Shown here piece by piece: positions 9,587 to 19,432 of a DNA stretch of 64,000 bases. Source of the stretch: Bog-532 sp963720945 (lineage in GTDB: Bacteria; Actinomycetota; Actinomycetes; Streptosporangiales; Streptosporangiaceae); contig CAVRHH010000033.1 of assembly GCA_963720945.1 (NCBI GenBank), forward strand, positions 290,894 through 354,893, read 5' to 3'. The notes under the pieces were generated by a model that was given only the letters and a program-made list of their open reading frames with translations, made no database searches and was not told where the DNA came from. The position numbers and the translations under genes were made by a program. Each line of letters starts with the position of its first letter. Within the stretch, counting starts at the first letter, position 1.

Positions 9587-9868
9587 TCAGACCGCTTCTC
9601 GCTTCAGCCGCCGACGTTCCCGCTCGGACATGCCGCCCCAGATGCCGAATCGCTCATCGTTTTCCAGCGCGAACTCCAGGCACTCGGCCCTGACCTCACA
9701 TCCCCGGCAGACCTTCTTGGCCTCCCGGGTCGAGCCGCCCTTCTCCGGGAAGAACGCCTCGGGATCGGTCTGGGCACACAGGGCCCGGTCTTGCCAGCCA
9801 AGATCCTCGGCGTCGTCTGAGCACTCCACACCGTGCTCAAGTGGGACGATGACCTCAGACACACGCAC
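9587..9868 (-). CDS. WhiB-family iron-sulfur transcriptional regulator (WhiB2/WhmD-like)
   Basis: A 93-residue Wbl protein. Four cysteines for a [4Fe-4S] cluster are seen: one in RALCAQ, two in VCRGCEV and one in AECLEF. They are followed by the GIWGG turn and a basic tail (SERERRRLKREAV) for DNA binding. WhiB2/WhmD types control septation and sporulation with sigma factor partners; the assignment to that subfamily rests on synteny next to fbiA. The ATG has AGGAGG at close spacing. A plausible minus-strand promoter lies about 70-100 bases upstream. Confidence 0.93.
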   Translation of the reverse strand: MRVSEVIVPLEHGVECSDDAEDLGWQDRALCAQTDPEAFFPEKGGSTREAKKVCRGCEVRAECLEFALENDERFGIWGGMSERERRRLKREAV

Positions 9869-9936
9869 CTCCTACCCCTTGCGGGGGCCCCCGGACTCAC
9901 GTCCCTCCCCCGGGGACGCGTACTTACAACTATGAA

Positions 9937-9966
9937 ATTACACGCGCGTGTCTTGCTTCCCGTCAA
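9937..9966 (-). promoter_or_regulatory. Candidate whiB promoter (TTGACG-18-TGTAAT)
   Basis: On the minus strand, TTGACG (9966-9961) is separated by 18 bases from TGTAAT (9942-9937), fitting a housekeeping-type -35/-10 pair and reading toward whiB. The leader would be about 60 nt. This is a pattern match only. Confidence 0.4.
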
Positions 9967-10131
9967 GCCGGCTAGGTGATATTGGCCGTATTAATGTCCG
10001 CTGGTGGGCGAAAAGTTCCCCAAGATTGCTGCCTATCCGTTGCCGGGTCGTTAGCGGAGCGAACCGATGCGGCTACAGAGCGCAACTGGCCGGGTTTTGC
10101 GGTGGTTCGGCGCGGCCTGCGGGCGGTCGCT

Positions 10132-10176
10132 GACCTTGGCCCGGCAGAGCTGCCGACCTTGGCCCGGCAGAGCTGC
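10132..10176. repeat. Two tandem 22-bp copies upstream of fbiA
   Basis: Positions 10132-10153 and 10155-10176 are identical and separated by one C, giving a 23-bp period. They lie 75 bases before the fbiA start. They could be a recent slippage product or a regulator site; nothing decides between these. Confidence 0.85.
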
Positions 10177-10250
10177 TGACCTGAGGAGGGTAGCGGGGCC
10201 GCGGGCGGGGCGCGGTCAACCCAGGCCGTGCCGCCTGCCAGACTTTGGCT

Positions 10251-11197
10251 ATGCGGATAACCGTGCTGGCCGGCGGCGTCGGCGCCGCGCGCTTCCTCCG
10301 CGGCCTCAAGGCCGCCGCCCCCGACGCGGAGATCACCGTGATCGGGAACACCGGCGACGACATCACGCTGTTCGGCCTGCGGGTCTGCCCCGACCTGGAC
10401 ACGGTGATGTACACGCTGGGCGGCGGGATCAACGAGGACCAGGGGTGGGGGCGGGCCGGGGAAACGTTCGCGCTCCGGGACGAGCTGGCCGCCTACGGCG
10501 CCGGGCCGGACTGGTTCACCCTGGGCGACCGCGACTTCGGCACGCACATCGTGCGCAGCCAGATGCTGGCCGCCGGCCAGCCGCTCTCGGCCGTGACCGA
10601 AGCGCTGTGCCGGAGGTGGCAGCCGGGGGTCCGGCTGCTGCCCATGTCGGACGACCAGATCGAGACGCACGTGCTGATCGACAACGGCGACGGCCGGCAT
10701 TACGTGCACTTCCAGGAATGGTGGGTCCGGATGCACGCACGCGTCCCGGCGTCGGCGATCGTGCCGGCCGGGGCGGCCGACGCCGGGCCGGCCCCGGCGT
10801 CCTGGACGCCATCGCCGGCGCCGACGTGGTGCTGTTCCCGCCGTCCAACCCGGTGGTGAGCATCGGCACGATCCTGGCGGTGCCGGGCATCCGGGAGGCC
10901 GTCGCGGCCAAGACCGCCGTCGGCGTCTCGCCGATCATCGGGGGCGCCCCGGTGCGCGGGATGGCCGACGCGTGCCTGACCGCGATCGGCGTGCCGACCA
11001 CCGCGGCCGCCGTCGGGGCGCACTACGGGCCCGGGCTCATCGACGGGTGGCTGGTGGACGACGAGGACAAGGCGGCCGCGGCGAACCCCGCGCTGGCCGG
11101 GATCGAGGTACGGATCATGCCCCTGTACATGCGTGACCTCGCGGCCACCGCCGATATCGCGCGCGCGGCGCTCGGCCTGGCCGCGGAGCTCGCCTGA
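10251..11197 (+). CDS. fbiA: 2-phospho-L-lactate transferase (FbiA/CofD), interrupted by a frameshift
   Basis: FbiA transfers the phospholactyl/PEP-derived moiety to Fo in coenzyme F420 synthesis. The N-terminal part (MRITVLAGGVGAARFLRGL, IGNTGDDITLFGL, DPDLDT-like CPDLDTVMY) is in one frame to about 10792. The rest (VLDAIAGADVVLFPPSNPVVSIGTIL, SPIIGGAPV, VGAHYGPG) continues in the -1 frame to the TGA at 11195-11197. One base is missing in the GC run at about 10791-10796. Everything else is full length and well conserved, and fbiB follows with a 1-base TGATG overlap, so a base-calling error is at least as likely as true inactivation. The ATG at 10251 begins exactly at the conserved N-terminus. 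Confidence 0.88.
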
Positions 11198-12507
11198 TGG
11201 CCGCGGACGGGGCGCCGCCGGAGGCTGCGCGCGAGATCAGCGTCCGGGGCGTGCCCGGGATCCCGGAAATCGGGCCGGGCGCCGACCTGGCCGCGCTGAT
11301 CGCCGGGGCCGCCGGTGAGCTCCGGGACGGCGACATCATCGTCGTGACGTCGAAAATCGTGAGCAAGGCGGAGGGCCGGGTGGTGCGCGGCGACCGCAAC
11401 GAAGCGATCGACGCCGAAACGGTCCGGATGGTCGCGCGGCGCGGCGAGGCCCGTATCGTCGAGACCCGGCAGGGCCTGGTGCTCGCCGCGGCGGGCGTCG
11501 ACGCCTCCAACACCCCGCCGGGCACCCTGGTGCTGCTGCCCGAGGATCCGGACGGGTCCGCACGCCGGCTCCGCAAGGCGCTGCGCGACCGGGCCGGCGC
11601 CACCGTGGGAGTGATCATCACCGACACGCTCGGCCGGGCCTGGCGGATCGGCCAGACGGACACCGCGATCGGCGCCGCGGGCGTGCGGCCCGCCATCGAC
11701 TACCGGGGTACCGAGGATCTGTTCGGCAACTCCCTGGAGGTCACGCTGGACGCGGTAGCGGACGAGGTGGCCGCGGCCGCGGACCTGGTCAAGGGCAAGG
11801 CGCTCGGCGTCCCGGTGGCCGTGGTGCGCGGGCTCGCGGACCTGGTGACGGTGGAGGACGGCCCGGGAGCGGCCGCGCTGATCCGGCCGGCCGCGGACGA
11901 CATGTTCCGGTTCGGCGCGGCCGAGGCGCCGCTGGCGCGCCGCACCGTCCGGGAGTTCACCGGCGAGCCGGTCAGCCCGGACGTGCTACGCCGGGCGATC
12001 GGCACCGCGCTAACCGCCCCGGCGCCGCACCACACCGAGCCGTGGCGTTTCGTGATCCTGGAGTCCGCGCGCAGCCGGGACGGCCTGTGCGACGCGATGC
12101 GGCAGGCGTGGGTCGCGGACCTGCGTGGTGACGGCTTCACCGAGGAGCAGATCGCCCGCCGGGTGCGGCGCGGCGAGCCGCTGCGCCAGGCCCCGCTCAT
12201 CGTGGTGCCGTGCCTGCTCCCGGACGGCCTGCACGCGTACCCCGACCAGCGGCGCGCCCGGGCCGAGCACGACATGTTCGTGATCTCGATGGGCGCGGCG
12301 GTGCAGAACCTCATGATCGCGCTGGCCGCCGAGGGCCTGGGCTCGTGCTACATCTCGAGCACGCTCTTCTGCCCGGGCGTCGCGGGCAGCGCCCTCGGCC
12401 TGCCGCCGGGCTGGCAGCCGATGGGCGCGCTCGGCATCGGGCACCCGGCCGGGGCGCCCGCCGCGCGGCCGCCCCGCGACCCAGGCCACTTCATCCTCAC
12501 CCGGTAA
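11197..12507 (+). CDS. fbiB: Coenzyme F420:L-glutamate ligase with C-terminal nitroreductase-fold domain (FbiB)
   Basis: A 436-residue two-domain FbiB. The N-terminal CofE-like domain (residues ~15-245) shows DGDIIVVTSKIVSKAEGR, ETRQGLVLAAAGVDASNT and IITDTLGRAWRIGQTD; it adds glutamates to F420-0. The C-terminal domain (from ~250) is a nitroreductase fold (RRTVREFTGEPV, APAPHHTEPWRFV, MGAAVQNLMIALAAEGLGSCYIS) that in mycobacteria reduces dehydro-F420-0 with FMN and supports longer glutamate tails. It is translationally coupled to fbiA by the TGATG junction. Length and motifs are complete. Confidence 0.95.
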   Translation: MAADGAPPEAAREISVRGVPGIPEIGPGADLAALIAGAAGELRDGDIIVVTSKIVSKAEGRVVRGDRNEAIDAETVRMVARRGEARIVETRQGLVLAAAGVDASNTPPGTLVLLPEDPDGSARRLRKALRDRAGATVGVIITDTLGRAWRIGQTDTAIGAAGVRPAIDYRGTEDLFGNSLEVTLDAVADEVAAAADLVKGKALGVPVAVVRGLADLVTVEDGPGAAALIRPAADDMFRFGAAEAPLARRTVREFTGEPVSPDVLRRAIGTALTAPAPHHTEPWRFVILESARSRDGLCDAMRQAWVADLRGDGFTEEQIARRVRRGEPLRQAPLIVVPCLLPDGLHAYPDQRRARAEHDMFVISMGAAVQNLMIALAAEGLGSCYISSTLFCPGVAGSALGLPPGWQPMGALGIGHPAGAPAARPPRDPGHFILTR

Positions 12508-12618
12508 CGGCGCGCGGCGCGGCGCGCCTGGCCTTGCGCACGCAGCCCGCTTGGGCGAGCTGCCCTGACAACGTTCGCTAACGCCGCGTAACGGCCCCAT
12601 AGCTGGAAGAATCCCGGC

Positions 12619-15600
12619 ATGGTCGAGAACATCCCGGCTGATTACCTGGCCGGACTGCCCGAACCGCAGCGCGCGGCACTGGACCGGGTGAACGCACCCG
12701 GGCTGGCGGCCCTGACGGGATACCTGTCCGCGGGTGATGCGGTGGCATTCCTGGGGGCCGGGGTGTCGAGGCCGCTCTATCCGCTCTGGGATGGCCTGAT
12801 CGGCGAGCTGGTCGACGCGGCGGCGGGCCGGCTGGACGACACCGAGGCGGCGACCTGCCGGGCCATGGCCCGGGAGAGCCCGGAAGAGGTCGTGGAGATC
12901 GTCCGCCAGCAGCTCGGGGTGGCCGGCTGACTACGGGGTGCTGCGGGAGGTGCTGAAGGTCCGGACCGACCCCGAGACCGGCCGGTCCTGGACGCCGGTG
13001 CAGGAGCTGATCTGCCGGTGCGCGTTCAGGGCCGCGGTGACGACCAACTACGACCCCGGGATCGTGGACGCGCGGATGCGGATCCGGCCTGACGCGTCCG
13101 CCACCGGCTTCCTGACCTGGCGGGACGAGCTGGAGCTGGACGAGTGGCGGACCGGGGACGTCTTTGGCGAGATCGAGCTGCCGGTGCTGTACGCGCACGG
13201 CCAGCACAACCAGCCGGACAGCATCGTGCTCGCCAGCACCGAGTACCGGCGCGCGTACGAGGGGAAGCTGCCGCACGTCCTGCGGCGGCTGGTCGACAGC
13301 GGGCACCTGGTGTGGATCGGGTTCAGCTTCGCCGACCAGCGGATCGCCGCGATCCTGCGCGAGATCGCAAACGGGTCCGGCACCCGGATCGATCCCGGGC
13401 CCGCGCCCCGGCACATCGCGATCATGCCGTGGGACCCGGCCGCGGCGGGCAACGACCCGCGCATCCTGGCCCGCCGCGCGGAGATCAGCTTCGGGGCGAA
13501 ACTGATCCTGTACCCCGCGCCAGACGGTGACCATGCCGCGCTCCCGGCGCTGCTGTCCGGCCTGGCCGACGGGCGGTTCCCGGCCGCGGCCGACCTGCCC
13601 GCGCGGACCGGCGCGCGGGCGCGGGCGCCAGCGGACGGCCCGGCGCCCGGCCCGCCCGCGATCCCGGTGGAGTGGGTGCCGGCCCCGGACCCGATCGTGC
13701 ATTTCACCGGGCGGGCGGAGGAGCTGGCGCGGCTGGACCGCTGGGCCGCCGACCCGGACGTGCGGCTGACCGGCGTCACCGCCTGGGGCGGCGCGGGCAA
13801 GACAGCGCTGGTCACGCACTGGGTCCAGGACGCGGGCGGCGCGGCCCGGCGGCCGGGCATCCGGGGGGTCTTCGGCTGGAGTTTCTACGCCGATCCCTCG
13901 GCCGAGCACTGGGTGGAGGGGCTGCTGGAGTGGGCGGCCCACACGCTGGGCCTGCGGCTACGGGCCGCCCTGCCGGCGACCGCGGTGCTGGGCCTGCTGC
14001 GGACGGTGCCGCTGGTACTGGTGCTGGACGGCCTGGAGGTGGTGCAGGAAGGCCCGGCCGGGGACGGTTACGGCCAGTTCCTGGACGGGACGCTCCGCGA
14101 GGTGCTGTCCGGCGCCTGCCAGCAGCGCCAGGGCAGCCTGATCCTGCTCACCAGCCGGTTCGCGTTCGCCGACCTGGAAACCTTCGACGGCGGCAGCGCC
14201 CGGATGCTGGACGTGCCGCCGTTCAGCCCCGCCGAGGGCGCCGCGCTGCTGGCCGCGGCCGGCGGCGACTGGCTGCCGGACGGCGAGCGCCGGATGCTGG
14301 TGGCCGCGGTCGACGGGCATGCCCTGGCCGTCGGGGCGCTGGCCGGCCTGCTGGCCGACCGGCCGCCGGCCGGTGACCTGACCGCGCTGCGCGCGGACCT
14401 GGCCGCCGCCGCGCGGACCAGCGACCGGGTGCGCCGGGTGCTGCGCTTCTACGCGGACCGGCTGGGCGAGCCGGACCGGTACCTGCTGGCCGCGCTGTCC
14501 ATGTTCGCCCGCCCGGTGAGCGCCGCGGCGGTGCTGGCCGTCACGGGCCACCCGGCGTTCGGCGGCCGCCTGGACGGGTGGACACCAGCGATGGTGGAGA
14601 CCGCGGTGCGGGAGCGGCTCGGCGGCCTGGTCTCCTGGCACCCGGCCGGCACGGTGTCCGCGCACCCCCTGGTCCGGGACGCGTTCCGGTCGCTGGCCCT
14701 GGCCGCGGCCGAGGTCGCCGTGGAGACCACCCTGATCGGTATCCCGGCGGGCCACGTGACCAGCCGGGCCGACGCGCTCGTGGTGGTCGAGGCCGTCGAG
14801 CTGCTGCTGGACGCCGACCAGTGGCAGGCCGCCAACGACCTGCATGACAGCCGCACCACAGCGGCTGAGTCAGGCGACGTCTGGCTGAACCTTCCGGCGG
14901 CCCGGCTGGGGCAGCGCGCATCATTGGCCTTCGTCGGAACGCCTGCCCGCCGCGCCGCATGCGAAGCCAACCTGCGGCCTCGTGACCTGGGTTACTACAT
15001 CAGTGCCGGCGGACTGTGCGCGATGTACGCGGGCGACCTGATCACGGCGCGTGAATACATGCGCATGGCCATTAGTTTCGAGCGGGGCACCGGCGACAGC
15101 CGTAACCTCGCTATCAGCTTGATCAACTTCAGTGACTGCCTCGAAGCTCTGGGCGACATCGACGGGGCCGCGGCCGCCGCGACGGAATCCCTCAGCGCCG
15201 CCAGCATCGACGGAGAAGAATGGTGGCAGGTCCATATCGCTCACTCGGCCATCGGCTGGCTGGCCGCGATGGCGGGTGACCCGGCAAAGGCCGACGAGCA
15301 GTTCACCGCGGCCGACCGGCTGCAGGCCGCCCATGGTTCGGGGAACAATCATCTGTACTCGCTGCCCGGCAGCCGCTGGGCCGGCTGGCTGGCCCGGAGC
15401 GGGCGCACGGGCGCTGCGCTGGCGCTGGCCAACCGCGGGCTGGAGATCGCCCGGCGGAATGGCTGGAATGCCGGCGCGGCCCATTGCGAGCGGCAGCTGG
15501 GCCGGCTCGCCCTGGCCGCCGGGGACAGCGGCACAGCCGGCCGGCACCTGGCCGAGGCGGCGGCGGGCTTCCGGGCTGGTGACTACCTCACCGAGCTCGC

Positions 15601-16072
15601 CGTCACGCTGGCCGAGCAGGCCGCTCACGCGCGGATCATCGGGGACCTCGACGCGGCCCAGCGGTACGCCGCCGAGGCGATCGGCATCGCCGCGCCGCGG
15701 AAGATGGTGCCCGCCCAGTCGGGCGCCCTCGCCGCGCGCGCCCGGATCTGCGCCAGCCAGGCCGCCAGCCAGGCCAGCGGCCCGGACGCGCGCGATCAGC
15801 TGGCCCGGGGCCGGGACGCGGCCGACGCCGCGCTGCGGCTCGCCACCCGGCATCACCTGGCCTGGCACGAACTCGGCGCGCTGGAGGCCCACGCCGCCCT
15901 CGACGAGGCCGAGGGCATCGACCACGGGTGGGCCGGGAAGGCGCGGGCGCTGCACGCCCGGCTGGTGCCGCCCGGCCTGGACCCGGATCCGCTCGGCACC
16001 GTGGAACGGCTGGTCGCGGAGCAGAAGGCCGCCGCCGGAGGCGACAAGAGCGACGACGGGAGCGATGCGTGA
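12619..16072 (+). CDS. SIR2-like NADase / STAND NTPase / TPR protein (defence-like), with an internal frameshift
   Basis: Read through one break, this encodes ~1150 residues. Residues 1-310 are SIR2-like: VAFLGAGVS (NAD loop), TTNYDPGI, YAHGQHNQPD and WIGFSFADQ. A STAND ATPase follows, with Walker A-like AWGGAGKT near residue 387 and Walker B LVLVLDGLE near 470. The C-terminus (~780-1110) is a run of TPR-like helices, the usual sensor part. SIR2-STAND-repeat proteins include the Avs5-type antiphage NADases, so an abortive-infection role is plausible. A stop at 12928-12930 ends the first 103 codons; deleting one T (12928) restores DYGVLREVL in frame. A GTG at 12938 could alternatively restart translation. 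It lies between fbiB and fbiC, where related genomes have none. Confidence 0.82.
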
Positions 16073-16647
16073 TGGCCGGGTGGACCAGCGTGCAGATCGT
16101 CACGATCGTGGTGGCCGCGCTGACGCCGCTGACGGTGGCGGCACTCGGCTTCTTCGTGGCCCGGACCGGGCGGCGGATCGGGCAGGTGCAGTGGGCCAAC
16201 CAGACCGTGGTCGCCCGGCGGCTGGACATCTTCAAGGACGTAGCGCCGCAGATCAACCGGCTGCTCTGTTTCGCGACGTTCGTGGGGGCCTGGAAGGAGA
16301 TCAGCCCCCGGGACGCCATCGCGGTGAAGCGGAAGCTGGACGAGACGATGTACGCCAACCGGGTGCTGTTCTCCGATCAGTTCTTCGGCTCCTATCAGCT
16401 CTTCATGGTCACCCTGTTCGCCATGTACGCGACCACCGACGCGGACGCGCACGTGCGGGCGCCGATCGACAGCGTCTGGGGCGACCGGCGCAACATGCCC
16501 TGGTGGGAGGACGGGATGGAAAGCCTGTTCAGCGCGAAGAGCACGGTCAGTACGGACGAAATCCAGGCGGCCCATGATCAGCTCGCGCAACGTTTCCGGG
16601 CCGAACTCTACGTCACCCAGCAGGCGCTGCCACTGCTGACAACGTAG
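16072..16647 (+). CDS. Small membrane-anchored protein coupled to the SIR2-STAND gene
   Basis: A 191-residue protein whose ATG overlaps the preceding stop by one base (TGATG), implying co-translation. Residues ~7-29 form one membrane helix (VTIVVAALTPLTVAALGFFVA), followed by a basic stretch and a helical cytoplasmic domain with aromatic-rich segments (DQFFGSYQLFMVTLFAMYA) and WWEDGMESLF. It resembles the small single-helix proteins of the DUF4760 type but the match is not certain. Tight coupling suggests it is a partner, membrane anchor or regulator of the SIR2-STAND protein. No enzymatic motif is seen. Confidence 0.7.
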   Translation: MAGWTSVQIVTIVVAALTPLTVAALGFFVARTGRRIGQVQWANQTVVARRLDIFKDVAPQINRLLCFATFVGAWKEISPRDAIAVKRKLDETMYANRVLFSDQFFGSYQLFMVTLFAMYATTDADAHVRAPIDSVWGDRRNMPWWEDGMESLFSAKSTVSTDEIQAAHDQLAQRFRAELYVTQQALPLLTT

Positions 16648-16733
16648 CCGCGGGGATGGCGGCGGCTGGCCCCAGGACCGTCCCGCTGCCGCCGGGGCGG
16701 GCGGCCGGCAGGTCCGTTCAGTCGTCCCGGCGA

Positions 16734-19313
16734 TCAGCTGGTGAACAGGGGCAGCGGCGTGCGGACGGACGCGCAAACGCCGTCGCTGGCCGCCGCGGCG
16801 GCGAGCCGCTCCGCAGGGACCTCGCCGTAGGAGGTGGTCCGCTGGCGCAGCGGACGGCCGGTGGGCGCGATCATCGCCTCGAGCTGGCTGATGGTACGGA
16901 ACGAGCCGTTGCCGGCGCCCGCCATCCGGCTGATCGTCTCCTCCATCAGGGTGCCGCCGACGTCGTTGGCGCCACCGCGCAGAACGTCCCGGCACAGATC
17001 CTCGCCCAGCTTGACCCACGAACACTGGATCGAGCCGATCGCCCCGTGCAGCAGCAGCCGGGACACCGCGTGCACGGCCCGGTTCTCCCGCCGGGTGGGC
17101 CCTGGGCGGGCCAGCCCGGCCAGGTAGATGGGCGCGCTGGAGTGAATGAACGGCAGCAGCACGAACTCGGTGAAGCCGCCGGTGCGCTCCTGGATGCCGC
17201 GCAGGACCCGCAGGTGCGCGACCCAGTGCGCCGGGGTGTCAACGTGCCCGTACATCATCGTGGAGGAGCTGCGGATGCCCAGCTCGTGCGCGGTGGTGAT
17301 CACCTCGATCCACACCGAGGCGGGCAGCTTGCCCTTGGTCAGGATCCAGCGCACGTTGTCGTCGAGGATCTCCGCGGCGGTGCCGGGCATCGAGCTGAGG
17401 CCGGCTTCCTTCGCGCGGATGAGCCATTCCCGGATCGGCAGCCCGGTGCGGGACGCCCCGTTGACCACCTCCATCGGGGAGAACGCGTGCACGTGCATCT
17501 CCGGGCAGCGCCGCCTGACCTCGGCGGCGATATCGAAGTAGGCGGTGCCGGGCAGGTCCGGGTGGATGCCGCCCTGCATGCACACTTCGGTCGCCCCGGC
17601 TTCCCAGGCTTCCTGCGCGCGGTCGCCGATCTGCTGCAGCGACAGGGTGTAGGCGTCCGCGTCGGTACGGCGCTGAGCGAAGGCGCAGAACCGGCAGCCG
17701 GTGTAGCAGACGTTGGTGAAGTTGATGTTCCGGTTGACGACGTAGGTGACGTCATCGCCGTTGACGTCGCGGCGGATCGCGTCGGCCAGGCCGCACACGG
17801 CCTCCAGCGCCGGGCCGTCCGCGGCGAGCAGCGCGAGCGCCTGGTCGTCGGTGAGCGCGGCCGGGTCCCGCCCGGCCTGGCGGAGCGCGGCCTTGACGTC
17901 GGTGTCCAGCCGGGGGGCGACCGGCGGCGGGCTGGCTGGCGGCGGCGCGAGGCGCGTCCTGACCTCCGCCCAGTCGCCGTAGACCTCGGCGAAGTCGTCC
18001 CGGCGGTCGGTGGTCCGGCCGGTCGTGTCGATCGAGGTGTGCAGATCGGTCCGGCCCGCCTCCTGCCAGCCGCCGTCCGGCTCCTGCCACGGCCGCCCCT
18101 CCGGCATTGCCCCGTCGGCGGCCAGGCCGGTCGCGGGGTCGGCCAGCGCGGACACGTGCCCGGCCAGCCGCGGGTCGAGCCACGGCTCACGGAGGTAGGG
18201 CGGGTAGATCGTCAGGCGCTCGCGCAGGGTGAACCCGCCGGCGGCGGTCTGCGCGGCCAGCTCGTCGATCTGCGGCCACGGGCGCTCCGGGTTGACGTGA
18301 TCCGGGGTGAGCGGGGAGACGCCGCCCCAGTCGTCGATCCCGGCGGCCAGGATCATCCGGTACTGGTCACCGATCAGGTTCGGCGGGGCCTGGATCCGGG
18401 CCTTCGGGCCGAGCACCAGCCGGGCGACGGCGATGGTCGCGGCGAGGTCCGCCAGTTCGGCGTCGGGCACGCCGCGCATCCTGGTGTCCGGCTTGGCCCG
18501 GAAGTTCTGCACGATGACTTCCTGGATGCCGCCGTACTCGCGGGCGACCTGGCGGATCGCGAAGATCGATTCGGCCCGCTCGGCGAGCGTCTCGCCGATG
18601 CCGATGAGGATCCCGGTGGTGAACGGCACGCCGCTGCGCCCGGCGTCCTCGAGCACGCGCAGCCGGACCGCGGGGTCCTTGTCCGGGCTGCCGTAGTGCG
18701 GGGCGCCCTTCTCGGTGAACAGCCGCGCCGCCGTGGTCTCCAGCATCATGCCCATCGACGGCGCCACCGGCTTGAGCCGCTGGAAGTCCGCCCAGCTCAG
18801 GACGCCCGGATTGAGATGCGGCAGCAGGCCGGTCTGCTCCAGCACGCGGATCGCCATGGCCCGCACGTAGGACAGGGTGTCGTCGTAGCCGCGCGCGTCC
18901 AGCCACTCCCGCGCCTGGTGCCAGCGGTCCTCCGGCCGGTCGCCCAGCGTGAACAGGGCTTCCTTGCAGCCCAGCGCGGCGCCCTGGCGGGCGATGGCCA
19001 GGACCTCGTCGGGCTTCAGGTAGGGGCTGTCCAGGCGATGCGGGACCGTCGCGAACGTGCAGTACCCGCAGCGGTCGCGGCACAGCCGGGTCAGCGGGAT
19101 GAAGACCTTCCGCGAATACGTGATCACGCCGGGACGCCCGGCGGCGGCCAGGCCCGCGTCCCTGGTCCGGCCGGCGTAGCTGAGCAGCGTCTCCAGCGCG
19201 TCGTCCCGGCTCTGCAGCAGGATCGCGGCCTCGCCGGGGTCCAGGGCCTTGCCATCCCGGGCGCGGGCCAGCGCCCGGCGCAGGCCCGGCTGACGCTCAG
19301 CGGAAGACGTCAC
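16734..19313 (-). CDS. fbiC: FO synthase, bifunctional CofG/CofH radical SAM protein
   Basis: An 859-residue fusion that makes Fo (8-hydroxy-5-deazaflavin) from 5-amino-6-ribitylaminouracil and tyrosine. Two radical SAM CxxxCxxC clusters are visible: LCRDRCGYC near residue 80 (CofG half) and VCYTGCRFC near residue 545 (CofH half). Supporting motifs are YTFATVPHR-like sequence, GIGETLAERAESI, MQGGIHPDLPGTAYFD and MYGHVDTPAHWVAHL. Length is normal for actinobacterial FbiC. It is convergent with the small membrane-protein gene and apparently monocistronic. With fbiA and fbiB nearby, most of the F420 pathway is clustered in this window. Confidence 0.96.
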   Translation of the reverse strand: MTSSAERQPGLRRALARARDGKALDPGEAAILLQSRDDALETLLSYAGRTRDAGLAAAGRPGVITYSRKVFIPLTRLCRDRCGYCTFATVPHRLDSPYLKPDEVLAIARQGAALGCKEALFTLGDRPEDRWHQAREWLDARGYDDTLSYVRAMAIRVLEQTGLLPHLNPGVLSWADFQRLKPVAPSMGMMLETTAARLFTEKGAPHYGSPDKDPAVRLRVLEDAGRSGVPFTTGILIGIGETLAERAESIFAIRQVAREYGGIQEVIVQNFRAKPDTRMRGVPDAELADLAATIAVARLVLGPKARIQAPPNLIGDQYRMILAAGIDDWGGVSPLTPDHVNPERPWPQIDELAAQTAAGGFTLRERLTIYPPYLREPWLDPRLAGHVSALADPATGLAADGAMPEGRPWQEPDGGWQEAGRTDLHTSIDTTGRTTDRRDDFAEVYGDWAEVRTRLAPPPASPPPVAPRLDTDVKAALRQAGRDPAALTDDQALALLAADGPALEAVCGLADAIRRDVNGDDVTYVVNRNINFTNVCYTGCRFCAFAQRRTDADAYTLSLQQIGDRAQEAWEAGATEVCMQGGIHPDLPGTAYFDIAAEVRRRCPEMHVHAFSPMEVVNGASRTGLPIREWLIRAKEAGLSSMPGTAAEILDDNVRWILTKGKLPASVWIEVITTAHELGIRSSSTMMYGHVDTPAHWVAHLRVLRGIQERTGGFTEFVLLPFIHSSAPIYLAGLARPGPTRRENRAVHAVSRLLLHGAIGSIQCSWVKLGEDLCRDVLRGGANDVGGTLMEETISRMAGAGNGSFRTISQLEAMIAPTGRPLRQRTTSYGEVPAERLAAAAASDGVCASVRTPLPLFTS

Positions 19314-19432
19314 GCGTTATCCCTTCGTCGGCGGTCACGGGCGGCAGCCGCGTCAGCGTTCGCGGCCGCTGATCAATTCCCCCGTCGACCCTACGCCGGG
19401 GCAAAATGGCACCCGGCCGCCAGGGGAGGCGG

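Larger units (their letters stand above)
9869..10250. other. Divergent intergenic region between whiB and fbiA
   Basis: About 380 bases with no gene. It contains the candidate whiB promoter (9937-9966), a CGGGGGCCCCCG palindrome at 9882-9893 in the whiB leader, and a two-copy tandem repeat at 10132-10176 before fbiA. AT content is locally raised around 9925-10000, as expected of regulatory DNA. Confidence 0.5.
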
